Counted from the stretch's first letter, positions 1 to 9,874 are shown. The stretch: 32,844 bases of DNA from Marinifilum sp. D737 (GCF_026672275.1 NZ_JANQCD010000044.1:1-32844); one strand, 5' to 3'. Notes: generated from the sequence alone by a model not told the origin. A program made the numbers and translations.

Positions 1-96
1 ATTCACTCATTCACTCATTCACTCATTCACTCATTCACTCATTCACTCATTCACTCATTCACTCATTCACTCATTCACTCATTCACTCATTCACTT
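1..96. repeat. 8-bp tandem repeat (ATTCACTC)n
   Basis: Twelve head-to-tail copies of ATTCACTC run from the first base of the window; only the last copy differs, ending in T instead of C. The array may continue to the left. A period of 8 is not a multiple of 3, so it is unlikely to encode a protein repeat. The 141 bp between the array and the fecR start are AT-rich, and I see no confident promoter there. Confidence 0.95.
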
Positions 97-237
97 ATTC
101 CTTTTCATACCCTTTGATTATCAATTCATCTCAATAAAATTGCAAGTGATTGTTAAAAAATGTAATTTTTTTTTCACCTTTTGTTCATCTACTACATTTT
201 TTTAATTGTTTTAATAATAGAAAACCAAAAATTCTAA

Positions 238-1410
238 ATGGAAAATCTAAATACGGAATATAAAATTGCTCAATTAATTTCAAGGGAACTGATTGACGAA
301 TTGACAACTGAAGAGTTGCAAGTGCTTGAGGATTGGAAGGAGAGTTCTGTTGATAATAAAAATTTGTACGAGCAAATAAAGCAAGGGGAGAAACGAAAAA
401 TAAGAAATGCCTATGTGCAATCCCTGGATAAAAAAGCTGCCTGGGTAAAGATTCAAGAGGAGATAAAACCAGAAAGAAAAGTAATTCGTTTGAAAGAATG
501 GAGTCTGAGGATTGCCGCAGTGCTAATTATTGGAGTACTGATAGCAAGCCTGTATCATATTTCTACCAGGGATATTGAGATAGGACAGAAGTTGGCAGAA
601 ATTAAAATAGAACCAGGTTCATCAAAAGCGGTACTTCAACTTCACAACGGAAGAACCATTCAATTGGAAAATGTGAAAAGCGATAGTATTTTAGAAAAGG
701 ATGGAACTATAATAAGCAACCAGAAAGGGAAATTGGCTTATGCTTCTGGTCGGGCAAATCATAAGAAGATACTATACAATCAGGTAAAAGTTCCTGTAGG
801 TGGCGAGTACCAGCTAACTCTTGCAGATGGTACCAGGGTTTGGTTGAATTCTGATTCTGAAATTAAATATCCGGTTCAGTTTAGCGAGGATAAGAGAAAA
901 GTTTGGGTTGCTGGTGAAGTATTTTTCGATGTAGCTCATAATAAGCAAAAGCCTTTCATTGTAGATGTAAAAGATGTTGAAGTAGAGGTTTTGGGAACGG
1001 AGTTTAATGTTGAGGCTTATCACGATCAGAATACAGTTACCACAAGTTTGCTTGAAGGAAGTGTGAAATTGAGTAAGAACAATGAGAGTGTAATTATTAA
1101 ACCAAATCAACAGGCCATTATTTCCAAGCATGAAATTCAGTTTGCTGTTCGAAATGTGGATGCCAGAAAATATGCTTTATGGAAGGATGGTGTTTTCTAT
1201 TTTAAAGAAGCCAGTTTGGGAACCATTATGGAAAAACTAGAGAGATGGTACGATGTTAAGGTTTTCTTCATGAATCAATCTGTAATAAATAAAAGATTTT
1301 CAGTTGAGGTAAAAAGATATGAGGATATTAATGAGATATTGGATATTATATCGAGAACAGGTAAAGTAAATTTTGAGATTAAATCCAATATAATAACTGT
1401 AAAAAACTAA
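238..1410 (+). CDS. FecR-family anti-sigma factor
   Basis: Inner-membrane anti-sigma factor that would hold an ECF sigma factor inactive until a partner TonB-dependent transporter signals that substrate is bound. The 390 residues show the usual order: a helical cytoplasmic part (about 1-80), one membrane segment (about 88-107), a periplasmic FecR domain (about 183-280, with VPVGGEYQLTLADGTRVWLN and GEVFFDV) and a C-terminal DUF4974-like domain (about 318-388) of the kind that pairs with an STN domain. The next gene is a SusC protein that carries an STN domain, the expected partner. The sigma factor gene that normally precedes fecR is not in the window. The ATG at 238 has no Shine-Dalgarno sequence, as is usual in Bacteroidota. 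Family call is secure; the signal it responds to is unknown. Confidence 0.93.
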   Translation: MENLNTEYKIAQLISRELIDELTTEELQVLEDWKESSVDNKNLYEQIKQGEKRKIRNAYVQSLDKKAAWVKIQEEIKPERKVIRLKEWSLRIAAVLIIGVLIASLYHISTRDIEIGQKLAEIKIEPGSSKAVLQLHNGRTIQLENVKSDSILEKDGTIISNQKGKLAYASGRANHKKILYNQVKVPVGGEYQLTLADGTRVWLNSDSEIKYPVQFSEDKRKVWVAGEVFFDVAHNKQKPFIVDVKDVEVEVLGTEFNVEAYHDQNTVTTSLLEGSVKLSKNNESVIIKPNQQAIISKHEIQFAVRNVDARKYALWKDGVFYFKEASLGTIMEKLERWYDVKVFFMNQSVINKRFSVEVKRYEDINEILDIISRTGKVNFEIKSNIITVKN

Positions 1411-1421
1411 GAAATAAAAAA

Positions 1422-1451
1422 AAGCAGAGTTTGCTGCAACAATCTCTGCTT
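1422..1451 (+). terminator. Hairpin between fecR and susC
   Basis: Perfect 8-bp inverted repeat AAGCAGAG (1422-1429) and CTCTGCTT (1444-1451), starting 12 bp after the fecR stop. No good T-run follows on the plus strand, while an A-run precedes it, so it would look like a terminator only on the minus strand. It may instead be a processing or attenuation hairpin that sets different levels of FecR and SusC. Confidence 0.5.
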
Positions 1452-1511
1452 CATGAATAAAAACCCAATTCCCTGCAAGGAATTGAATTGTTAAACCCTA
1501 AATACAAATTT

Positions 1512-4500
1512 ATGCAAAAAAATGGAAACCGGAGTTTCTGTCGTAAGAAACTTTACAAACCTTTATTAGTTATGAAAATTACTTTTATGTTATTATTAGT
1601 AAGTGTTTTTCAACTTTCAGCCAGTGTTTATTCTCAGAATACGAGATTCGATATGAAGTTGACAAACAAGACTTTAATAGAGGTTTTTGAGGAAATTCGT
1701 AACAATAGTGAATTCTCATTTGTTTACGATTTGGATGATGTTGAGAGTATTACAGACATAAATGTGTCGGAACAGGAGGCTACTGTGGAAGAAATACTTA
1801 ATTCATGTTTGGAAGATACAAATCTTACTTATGAAGTAATTGATAAGGTTGTAGTTGTTAAGCAAAAGCCTTATGTTGCTCCAAAATCAGAGCAGCAGGA
1901 AAAGAAAGAAATTAAAGGTAAAGTAACAGATAAAGATGGCGTTCCTTTGCCAGGTGTGTCTGTTGTAATTAAAGGAACCAATGTTGGTGTGGCAACCAAT
2001 ATCGATGGGGAATATGTTCTGGAAATGGAAAAGAACAATGCCATTTTGATCTTCTCATTTGTGGGAATGCTACCTCAGGAGGTGGTTTATAATGGGCAAT
2101 TGGTTCAAGATGTAACGCTTATTGCAGACTCTGAGCAAATGGCAGAGGTTGTAGTTACTGGGTACCAAACTATTTCAAAAGAAAGAGCTACAGGATCTTT
2201 TACAATTGTTTCACCAGAAAAATTAGAAGGTAAATTACAATCATCACTAAAATCAGCTTTGGAAGGACAAATTGCTGGTCTTGTTGTAGATAAAGATGGT
2301 AAAATAGAAATTCGAGGAGTATCATCATTTAGAGGTGATAATAGTCCCCTTGTTGTAGTTGATGGATTTCCAATTGAAGGATCGTTAGAAACGATAAATC
2401 CAGATAATATTGCCAATATTACAGTTCTAAAAGATGCTGTTTCAGCATCGATTTATGGATCACGTTCTGGGAATGGAGTTATTGTTGTTACGACCAAAAA
2501 GGGTAAAAAAGGCGAAAGTACGATTACTTATAAAGGTAGTTATGGTATTCAATTAAAACCAGATTTGTCTTATTTAAACAGAGCAAATGCAAGTGATTAT
2601 ATAGACGCAGAATTAGATCTCATCAAAGATAGTCCAGGATCTCCAACATCAACTTATAACGGCGGTTATAATATGAGTGAAGTTCAATATCTATGGCATC
2701 AAAAATATACGAATGAAATTAGTGAAACTGAGTTCAATAATGCAATTGATAAACTTAGGGAAAACGATGCTATGAGTCAAGTAGAAGATGCATTTCTTCG
2801 AGAGAAGACCATGCAGCAACACAATATTAATATTGCTCATGGCTCAGAAAATAATATTTTTAATTTTAGTTTGAATTATAATTCAAATAAGAATAATACG
2901 ATCTACAATAAAGATAATCGTTTACTTATTGATGTTAAGAATGAATTGCAAATTAACGATAGAGTTAAATTGAATTTATTTACTAATATTAATTTCTCAA
3001 ATGATTATAGAACAAAAGAAACTGTTAGAAGTATAGCTTATATGGGCTATGAAGCGATTAAGCCGTACACCGATTTTTACGATAAAAAAACTGGAGAAGG
3101 TAAAAATATATTTTACGGTAATCCTGGAAAGAGTAAATTTTATAGCGATCTTGGTTTAAAAGATCTTACTTATAATCCGATTGACGACTTTAAGGAAGGC
3201 TTAGCAAAAAATTCTACTCTAGGTGTTAGACTTGGTGGTCAGCTTAAAGTTAAAATTACAGATGCATTGTCATGTGATGTAGGATATTCATATTCTAAAA
3301 GATCAAGTAATATTAAGGCTGAGTATTCCAAAGATTCTTATTTGGCAAGAAAAATGTTTAATCAAGCAACTGATGCAGATAATCATGCTATTCATTATAT
3401 TCCTGAAGGTGGAATCGTTCAAGAATCAAGAAATTATTCATATGATTATACTCTAAGAGGACAATTAAATTATAAAAAAGAATTTAATGATAATCATAGA
3501 GTTACAGCATTATTAGGTGCTGAAAAAAGACGAAACGTAATCAATAATAATAAACTTGATACGCGTTTTGGATATAATGATTTAGCTGGATCTTATGAAC
3601 CTATTAATTCTTACGAATTATCAAGGGGGAATAAAAACACTTTGTATAAATGGTTTAGACTTAGTGGTAATGACATCGGATCATATAGGTTTGTTGATAA
3701 TAGATATATATCATTTTATGCAAATGGGTCATACGAAGCATTTGATAAATATATTATAAGTACTAGTGTTCGTATTGATCAGTCGAATTTATTTGGAGCT
3801 GATCCAAAATACAAATACACGCCTTTATGGTCTGTTGGTTTCAATTATAAATTAAGTAAAGAAGATTTCTTTGATGTTGATTTTGTAAATAATTTACAAT
3901 TAAGAGCTTCTTACGGTATTAACGGAAACGTAGCACGAGAAAATGGGCCATATCTTATTATTGGAAGGGATAGATGGAGGTCAGATATATTAGGATTATA
4001 TCCTTGGAAAATTCAGTCACCTCCTAATAATTCATTGCGTTGGGAAAGAACGAAATCTTATAATTTTGGTTTAGACGCATCATTATTGAATAACAATATT
4101 AATTTGACAGTTGATGGTTATGTGAAAAATAGTGATGATTTATTGGCTTATGACAATGTCGATCCAACTCATGGTGTTAAATCAATATTAAAAAATGTTG
4201 GTGAGATTCAAAATAAGGGTGTTGAATTTACTTTGAATACAAATAATATTAAAAACGATAATTTCAAGTGGAGTTCAACCATTTCAGTGTCTTTTAATAA
4301 AACTGAGGTTAAAAAATTATCTTTAAATTATAAATGGGCATCGCAATACATGTACCCAACTGCTTTAAAACAGGGGAGTCCTTTAAATCCTATTTTCTCT
4401 TATAGATTTGCTGAACTTGATGATAAAGGAGTATGTCTTTGGTATAATAAAGATGGAGATAAAATCAAAGGTCAGGATTTAGAGATAGAAGATATAAAAT

Positions 4501-5021
4501 TTGAAGGAACATATCGTCCTAAATACAACATCAGTTTTATAAATAATCTGACTTATAAGAATTTTGATTTATCGTTTATGTTCTTGTATAAAGGTGGTCA
4601 TAAGATTAGAAAAGACGCATTTCAAGGTTCTTCATTCAATCATGCTGACGTTGGTAAGCGATGGAAGAAACCTGGTGATGAAAAAAATACTGTGGTTCCA
4701 AAATTATCCGGATGGAACTCTGATATGTGGTATGTTCCATATGCTGATATTAATGTAATCAGTGGAAATTACTTGAAGCTTCGTGATGTTACTTTGACTT
4801 ATAATATTCCAGAACTTCTTACAGAAAAGATTGGATTTTCTAATTGTAAGTTATCTTTTCAAGCTAGAAATTTATTCGTTATTGCTGCTAATAAAGAAGG
4901 TATTGATCCATCAACTTATGAACTTAATACGACTGGTAGCTCTGGAGCTATGACAAGTCAATCTGCTCGTACAATGCCTGTTACTCCTGAATTATATTTA
5001 GGTATTTCTTTGAATTTCTAA
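1512..5021 (+). CDS. SusC/RagA TonB-dependent transporter with STN domain
   Basis: Outer-membrane active transporter that would work with the SusD lipoprotein encoded next. From the ATG at 1512 it has 1169 residues: a signal region (about 1-42), an STN domain (about 46-118) that should signal to FecR, a carboxypeptidase-regulatory-like beta-sandwich (about 133-205), a TonB-box-like stretch (EVVVTGYQ, about 212-219), a plug (about 225-345) and a beta-barrel ending in LYLGISLNF with a terminal Phe. The open frame extends upstream to a TTG at 1488, but the ATG at 1512 begins the usual form for this family, so I prefer it. SusD starts 18 bp after the stop, so the two are one operon. The STN domain marks it as a transducing transporter. 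The ligand cannot be read from the sequence. Confidence 0.95.
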   Translation: MQKNGNRSFCRKKLYKPLLVMKITFMLLLVSVFQLSASVYSQNTRFDMKLTNKTLIEVFEEIRNNSEFSFVYDLDDVESITDINVSEQEATVEEILNSCLEDTNLTYEVIDKVVVVKQKPYVAPKSEQQEKKEIKGKVTDKDGVPLPGVSVVIKGTNVGVATNIDGEYVLEMEKNNAILIFSFVGMLPQEVVYNGQLVQDVTLIADSEQMAEVVVTGYQTISKERATGSFTIVSPEKLEGKLQSSLKSALEGQIAGLVVDKDGKIEIRGVSSFRGDNSPLVVVDGFPIEGSLETINPDNIANITVLKDAVSASIYGSRSGNGVIVVTTKKGKKGESTITYKGSYGIQLKPDLSYLNRANASDYIDAELDLIKDSPGSPTSTYNGGYNMSEVQYLWHQKYTNEISETEFNNAIDKLRENDAMSQVEDAFLREKTMQQHNINIAHGSENNIFNFSLNYNSNKNNTIYNKDNRLLIDVKNELQINDRVKLNLFTNINFSNDYRTKETVRSIAYMGYEAIKPYTDFYDKKTGEGKNIFYGNPGKSKFYSDLGLKDLTYNPIDDFKEGLAKNSTLGVRLGGQLKVKITDALSCDVGYSYSKRSSNIKAEYSKDSYLARKMFNQATDADNHAIHYIPEGGIVQESRNYSYDYTLRGQLNYKKEFNDNHRVTALLGAEKRRNVINNNKLDTRFGYNDLAGSYEPINSYELSRGNKNTLYKWFRLSGNDIGSYRFVDNRYISFYANGSYEAFDKYIISTSVRIDQSNLFGADPKYKYTPLWSVGFNYKLSKEDFFDVDFVNNLQLRASYGINGNVARENGPYLIIGRDRWRSDILGLYPWKIQSPPNNSLRWERTKSYNFGLDASLLNNNINLTVDGYVKNSDDLLAYDNVDPTHGVKSILKNVGEIQNKGVEFTLNTNNIKNDNFKWSSTISVSFNKTEVKKLSLNYKWASQYMYPTALKQGSPLNPIFSYRFAELDDKGVCLWYNKDGDKIKGQDLEIEDIKFEGTYRPKYNISFINNLTYKNFDLSFMFLYKGGHKIRKDAFQGSSFNHADVGKRWKKPGDEKNTVVPKLSGWNSDMWYVPYADINVISGNYLKLRDVTLTYNIPELLTEKIGFSNCKLSFQARNLFVIAANKEGIDPSTYELNTTGSSGAMTSQSARTMPVTPELYLGISLNF

Positions 5022-5039
5022 TATTTAAAATAGATAGAT

Positions 5040-6443
5040 ATGAAAAAAATATTATATGTATTTGTAATGTTTGCAATTACCCTAACATCTTGTGAAGACT
5101 TTCTAGATGTTAAGCCAAAAGGTAAACTTATTCCTAATACAGTATCAGATTACGATAAATTAATGATTAGTGATGATGCTGTTAAATGGAATTTCCTTGA
5201 CAATAATACGGGTTCTTTAATTCCAAATTTAACAGATGATGTTAAAATGACTCCAGCTGTTGAAGAATCTTTTGCCAATAGTTATAATTTGGATCGTTTC
5301 AGAGCTTATAAGTATGAGCAAGCATATGTCGATAAAAATACATCTTCATACATGTGGGATAAGGGTTACGCTAATATATTGGCTTTTAATACCATTATAA
5401 ATAAAACAAATGAAGTTGCTGTAAGTGATGCAGATAAACTATTAGCTAAAAAAATTATCTCTCAGGCTAAAGTTGGAAGAGCATGGATTTATTTTAATTT
5501 CGCTAATATTTATGGCCCGGTTTTCGATCCTAATGGAAAGAATGATGGAAAAACTATTCCTTTAGTTTTAGATCATGACATTGATAATCCTATACCAGAT
5601 TTATCATCGGTTAATGATATCTACGACTTTTTAACGAAAGATTTAAGATCAGAAATATCCAATTTACCTGTAAACGTAAAAGATCCTTTTAGAGCTAGTA
5701 GAAAAGCCGGAAGTGCACTTCTTGCACAAATTTATTTGTTTAAGCAACAATATGACAGTGTAGCTTATTACGCAGATAAAGCTTGGGCTGGCGAAGAATT
5801 TTTATATGATTACAATACATTTGAAAAAGATCCAGTTTCAAATGAAGTATCAGGATTGGTTACAAATGCGACTCAAAAAGAAAATCTTTTTTATAGACAA
5901 ACAGCTCGGAACGTAAGTACAGGGATGGGTTATGTATCAGACGAACTTGTAAATCTATATGATGAAAATGATTTAAGATTTAAATATTTTATTTCTAAAA
6001 GATCAGGTAAAGGTGATGATGTTGAATATCAGCAGGACTATGATAAAAATAACTTTGCAAAGACTGTAGGTTTTTCTCACCCTGAAGTATTGTTGTTAAG
6101 GGCAGAAGCATATGCAAGGCTAAATCGAAGACAAGATGCTATAGATGCTTTAAATATTCTTAAAAAGAATAGATATGAGACAGGTACAGAAGCTTGGGAA
6201 TTAGGTGATAAAACTCAGGATGATGTAATTGAACTTGTTCTTAACGAAAGAAGAAAAGAATTAGCATTCCTTACAAACAAACGTTTTCTTGACTTAAAGC
6301 GTTTCAGTGTTGAGGTTGGTAAACCTTGGAGCAAACAAAAGGTTGTTCATATGATTGGAGAAGATAAATACGAAGGTGATATTGCGACAAAATTTCAGGT
6401 AGAAATTTCACCAGAAGTTTTAGAGATGAATCCTCACTGGTAA
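5040..6443 (+). CDS. SusD/RagB-family nutrient-binding lipoprotein
   Basis: Surface lipoprotein that forms the lid of the SusC transporter and binds its substrate. The 467-residue product has a lipoprotein signal with lipobox LTSC (Cys18), followed directly by EDFLDVKPKGKLIP, the typical SusD N-terminus. Helical repeat segments follow, and the family's C-terminal stretch LNERRKELAFLTNKRFLDLKRF-like sequence lies near residues 395-420. It is at the short end for SusD proteins. It is 18 bp downstream of susC and ends just before a strong terminator, so it is the last gene of the transport unit. The family is clear, but the bound substrate (glycan, peptide or other) is not known. Confidence 0.94.
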   Translation: MKKILYVFVMFAITLTSCEDFLDVKPKGKLIPNTVSDYDKLMISDDAVKWNFLDNNTGSLIPNLTDDVKMTPAVEESFANSYNLDRFRAYKYEQAYVDKNTSSYMWDKGYANILAFNTIINKTNEVAVSDADKLLAKKIISQAKVGRAWIYFNFANIYGPVFDPNGKNDGKTIPLVLDHDIDNPIPDLSSVNDIYDFLTKDLRSEISNLPVNVKDPFRASRKAGSALLAQIYLFKQQYDSVAYYADKAWAGEEFLYDYNTFEKDPVSNEVSGLVTNATQKENLFYRQTARNVSTGMGYVSDELVNLYDENDLRFKYFISKRSGKGDDVEYQQDYDKNNFAKTVGFSHPEVLLLRAEAYARLNRRQDAIDALNILKKNRYETGTEAWELGDKTQDDVIELVLNERRKELAFLTNKRFLDLKRFSVEVGKPWSKQKVVHMIGEDKYEGDIATKFQVEISPEVLEMNPHW

Positions 6444-6451
6444 TAATTTAT

Positions 6452-6485
6452 AATAATGTGATGTTTCGGCATCACATTATTTTTT
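6452..6485 (+). terminator. Rho-independent terminator after susD
   Basis: Perfect 12-bp stem AATAATGTGATG (6452-6463) and CATCACATTATT (6470-6481), loop TTTCGG, running into T residues to 6485. It starts 9 bp after the susD stop and ends the fecR-susC-susD unit, separating it from the TlpA genes downstream. Confidence 0.9.
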
Positions 6486-6661
6486 ATACAAACTACTTTA
6501 AAAGTATTGGTTTAGAGTTGATTATACTACTTAGCTTGTTGGTGGTCTGATAAATGTTTCGTGTTTTAAAGGAATTGAAAATCATGTAATTAGTAGTCGA
6601 ATTATAACAACATGTATCCTCATCTTGCTTTTGGCAATAATTGGAACAATACAAAAGCTGA

Positions 6662-7282
6662 ATCCCTAATACGGTATCCTACAATCGATTTGTTGAGCTA
6701 TAAGCCAGTGTTGTTTTATTTTGACTTTGTTTCTTAGAACCTGCAGTCTTGGCGACTGTTCTGGTATTTTGATTCAACTCGAATTCGTGCGTGTAATAAT
6801 AAAAGAATATCCAGGCATAGAGTCTTTGAAGGTATTGCTGAAGGAGGTAAGTCAACGATAGGGTATTTTTACGGATTTAAGTTTCATTTTATAATTAACG
6901 ATAAAGGAGACATATTAAATTTCATGATTACTCCTGGTGATGTCGATGACAGGAAACCTCTGAAAAATAAAAGCTTTGTTGATAAAATTAGAGTAAAATT
7001 GTATGCTGACACGGGTTGCATTTCTTAAGATTTAACAGAAGTTCTATTTGTAGTCGGTTTACATTTAATTACATTATCTGAAACAATTTGGAAAATGTTC
7101 TGATGGAAATGAAAAATAAAATTCTTTTGAGAAAAAGATCAATTATAGAAACAATTAATGATCAACTCAAGAATATTTATGATGTGGAACATTCCAGACG
7201 CAGATCTTTCATTAAGTTTATTGCGATTTTAATTACATATGCTTTTTTGGGTAAATACTTTAAGCAAATATCAGACTTTTGA
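6662..7282 (+). pseudogene. Decayed IS982-family transposase
   Basis: Remnant of an IS982-type transposase spread over several reading frames. From about 6662 one frame gives NTVSYNRFVEL; from 6733 a second gives LRTCSLGDCSGI; from 6771 a third gives DSTRIRACNNKRI and continues through GYFYGFKFHFIINDKGDI and GDVDDRKPL to a TAA at 7026-7028; that frame resumes as LFVVGLHLIT, and from 7088 another frame gives LLRKRSIIETINDQLKN and HSRRRSF up to 7282. These blocks are in the order of an intact IS982 transposase (about 290 residues). At least three frameshifts and several stops make it nonfunctional, and the N-terminal third is not recognisable. I see no convincing terminal inverted repeats. The flanks 6486-6661 and 7283-7445 hold no other gene I can support. 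Confidence 0.85.
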
Positions 7283-7445
7283 ATCAGACCAATTAGCCAT
7301 TTTTTTTATATCGAAATCACGTTATTATACTATTCGTTTGTATAACGAGTAAAAGCCAAAAAATCCCTCGTAAGAGCTAAAAAAGCAGTTGTTTTTTATA
7401 TAAGCTCAAACTAAAAGCCAATATCAAATTAAATTTATTTAAGTA

Positions 7446-9767
7446 ATGATTAAAGTTCCAAGAAAAGTTATACTCCTGCTCATCCTAATTTTATTGGGAG
7501 CATTTGTAACACAAAGTCAGGCAGCAAGCCAGAAAACTCAAAGCCACGAAAAAGAGTTTAAGATAAAAGGAAAGATAGAGGGCTTAATGAACGAAGAGGG
7601 CGGATACGCTTTGTTTGGCGATCAGTATCCAAATGGATATAAGAGAGTAAAAGTTAATATGAATAAAGGAAAACTTTCTTATAAAGGAACAATAGAAGCA
7701 CCTACCGTTATAAAATTAAGTTTTAGAAATAAGAACCTTTCAAAAACAACAACAGGTGGCGGATACATACCAACCAATGCAACAACATTAATGTGTGTAA
7801 TTTACCCAGGAGCCAAAATTAAGGTGTCAGGTAAAATCACCGACTTTATAGATGCTTACCCAAGCGATGGAGGAGAAAACGATATACTTAAAGAGCTAAG
7901 CAGTAAATTGCATCCGGTCTTAAATAAATCGGTAAATATTAGTTTAGAACTAGATAAGAATAAAAAATTAACAGCAAAAGAGATCGCTGCTCTTAAAAAA
8001 ACACAAGAAGAATTAGGAACGCAAGCTCAAAGCATTAGAGTAGAGTTTTTAAAAAAACATGCATCATCGGTAGCGGGATTGTGGTTAATGGAAGATATGC
8101 TAGTGCGTTCGCAAATTAAAATAGAAGAAGTAGAAGAATTCCTAAAAGGAGTAGATGCAAAAAAATACGGAGAGTTATCATACCATAAAGCGCTAAAAGA
8201 TAGGGTAAAAGGATACAACTCAACCAAAATTGGAAATGTACTTAACTTTAAAACAAAAGCAACACTTAGTGGCGAAACATTCGATATAAAAGATCTAAAA
8301 GGTAAGTATGTAATTCTTGATTTTTGGGGAACATGGTGTGGAGCGTGTGTAAAGGGAATGCCTGGCTTAATGGAATTTAGAAATGCACATAAAGATAAAG
8401 TAGAAGTAATTGCAGTTAACTGTGGCGATAGCGATGAGAGATGGAGAAAATCTAAATTTACCACAGGATATAACTGGATACATGTAAAATCGGACAAGGG
8501 TGATAATAACCTGGCAAATAAGTTTAATGTACAAGGATATCCAACCAAAATAATAGTAGATCCAAACGGAAAAATTATTAAAAGACATGTAGGCGAAACA
8601 CCAAGCTTTTACGAAGAGTTAAAAGAACTTATGGGTCTGGAAACTGAAGCAAAAGGCGAAGATTTTACCATTACAGCAAATATTGAAGATATAAATTCGA
8701 CCGAAGGATCTTTCTATTTTCAAGAAAAAGGAAAGCCTAAAGGACGATGGATTAAATTCCCCATGCAAGGCGGTACAGTAAAGTATACTGGGAAGGTAAG
8801 CGAGCCAACAATAATTTATATCAACTTTACCGACAATAAAGTAAGAAAATACTCGAACCCATATAAAGCAGGTTACTTTATGTCGAATGTATCTTTATTA
8901 GGCTTTGTAGCCATACCCAATAAAGAAATTACAGCCGAAGGAAAAGCAAGCGATTATATAGAGGCTTATGCTAGCGGCGATCGTGAAAACGATTTAATGG
9001 CAAAACTTAATAAACAAGTGCACCCTTTGCTTAATAAAGTCATGAATAACTACTGTACACTTGGTGACAAATCCTTAAGCGAAGAAGAAAAAAAGCCTGT
9101 TGGCGAAGAATGCAATAAGCTTAACGAGAAAATATCGGCAATTAAATTGGCCTTTGTGCAAGAAAATATTTCATCAATAATAGGACTGTCAACGGCACGA
9201 AGTTTATTAAACAATCAGATCTCTTTAGAAGAAGCACCTAGTTACTTTGCTAAAATTGATAAGAAGTACAAAAACTCCATGTATTATACCCAATTAATGG
9301 ATAGGTACAAGCAGTTAATCGAAGAAAAAGAGAGTAAAGAAAAAACAGCAGAAGGAAAAGAATCTCCGGAGATTGTAACAAGCGAAAGCTATACGGGAAA
9401 AGCATTTTCCTTAAAAAGTTTAAGAGGTAAATATGTCTTAATCGATTTTTGGGGAACATGGTGTGGTGCTTGTATTAAGGGAATGCCAGAGATGAAAGCA
9501 TTTCACGAAAAGCATGCCGATAAATTAGAGCTTTTAGGTATTGCTGCTGAAAAAGGAGGTACCGATCGTTGGAAGTCAATGATTAAGAATAGAGGCTTTA
9601 ATTGGCATCAAATTCTTAATGGGAAAGATGATAAAGACTTTGTTAAAAAGTTTGGAGTTAGTGCATTTCCAACAAAAATACTAGTGTCACCTGAAGGGAA
9701 AATTTTATTAAGATATGTTGGAGAAGATGCAGAATTCTACAACAAGTTAGAAGAGCTTATCAACTAA
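7446..9767 (+). CDS. Exported protein with two TlpA-like thioredoxin units
   Basis: Predicted periplasmic thiol-disulfide protein of 773 residues made of two complete, similar halves. A signal peptide (about 1-26) is followed by a DUF4369-like beta domain (about 35-150), a helical linker, and a thioredoxin domain (about 268-400) with WGTWCGAC (Cys298/Cys301) and cis-Pro motif GYPTK. The second half (about 405-773) repeats this order, with WGTWCGAC at Cys673/Cys676 and AFPTK. Matching linker blocks such as FIDAYPSDGGENDI and YIEAYASGDRENDL show an internal duplication rather than two unrelated fused domains. TlpA proteins usually carry one such unit. It is followed by two more thioredoxin-like genes, each preceded by a hairpin. 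Whether it reduces, oxidises or isomerises its targets cannot be told. Confidence 0.9.
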   Translation: MIKVPRKVILLLILILLGAFVTQSQAASQKTQSHEKEFKIKGKIEGLMNEEGGYALFGDQYPNGYKRVKVNMNKGKLSYKGTIEAPTVIKLSFRNKNLSKTTTGGGYIPTNATTLMCVIYPGAKIKVSGKITDFIDAYPSDGGENDILKELSSKLHPVLNKSVNISLELDKNKKLTAKEIAALKKTQEELGTQAQSIRVEFLKKHASSVAGLWLMEDMLVRSQIKIEEVEEFLKGVDAKKYGELSYHKALKDRVKGYNSTKIGNVLNFKTKATLSGETFDIKDLKGKYVILDFWGTWCGACVKGMPGLMEFRNAHKDKVEVIAVNCGDSDERWRKSKFTTGYNWIHVKSDKGDNNLANKFNVQGYPTKIIVDPNGKIIKRHVGETPSFYEELKELMGLETEAKGEDFTITANIEDINSTEGSFYFQEKGKPKGRWIKFPMQGGTVKYTGKVSEPTIIYINFTDNKVRKYSNPYKAGYFMSNVSLLGFVAIPNKEITAEGKASDYIEAYASGDRENDLMAKLNKQVHPLLNKVMNNYCTLGDKSLSEEEKKPVGEECNKLNEKISAIKLAFVQENISSIIGLSTARSLLNNQISLEEAPSYFAKIDKKYKNSMYYTQLMDRYKQLIEEKESKEKTAEGKESPEIVTSESYTGKAFSLKSLRGKYVLIDFWGTWCGACIKGMPEMKAFHEKHADKLELLGIAAEKGGTDRWKSMIKNRGFNWHQILNGKDDKDFVKKFGVSAFPTKILVSPEGKILLRYVGEDAEFYNKLEELIN

Positions 9768-9784
9768 CCATTGTAAGGATTAAA

Positions 9785-9816
9785 AAGAGAACAATGAAGT
9801 TATTCACTGTTCTCTT
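9785..9816 (+). terminator. Terminator-like hairpin after double TlpA gene
   Basis: Stem AAGAGAACAATGA (9785-9797) and TCACTGTTCTCTT (9804-9816), with one A-C mismatch. It begins 18 bp after the stop codon. The T-run after it is weak, so termination may be partial, leaving some readthrough into the next TlpA-like gene. Confidence 0.6.
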
Positions 9817-9874
9817 GTAAAATTATTACTGCATTTTCTCCTGTAAAAATGGAGAAGGTGATTCAAAAAATGCA

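Noticed and set aside
1488-1511. TTG start for the SusC gene
   Set aside because: An ATG eight codons later begins the normal signal region, and TTG has no supporting ribosome site.
6611-6735. Open stretch starting MYPHLAFGNNWNNTK
   Set aside because: It overlaps the transposase remnant in another frame, is short, and resembles no family I know.
6543-7291. TGGTCTGAT / ATCAGACCA as inverted ends of the IS982 remnant
   Set aside because: Only 9 bp match, and the right copy touches the end of the transposase frame; this may be chance.
8027-8548. 173-codon minus-strand frame
   Set aside because: Antisense to the first thioredoxin unit of the double TlpA gene; composition is not protein-like.
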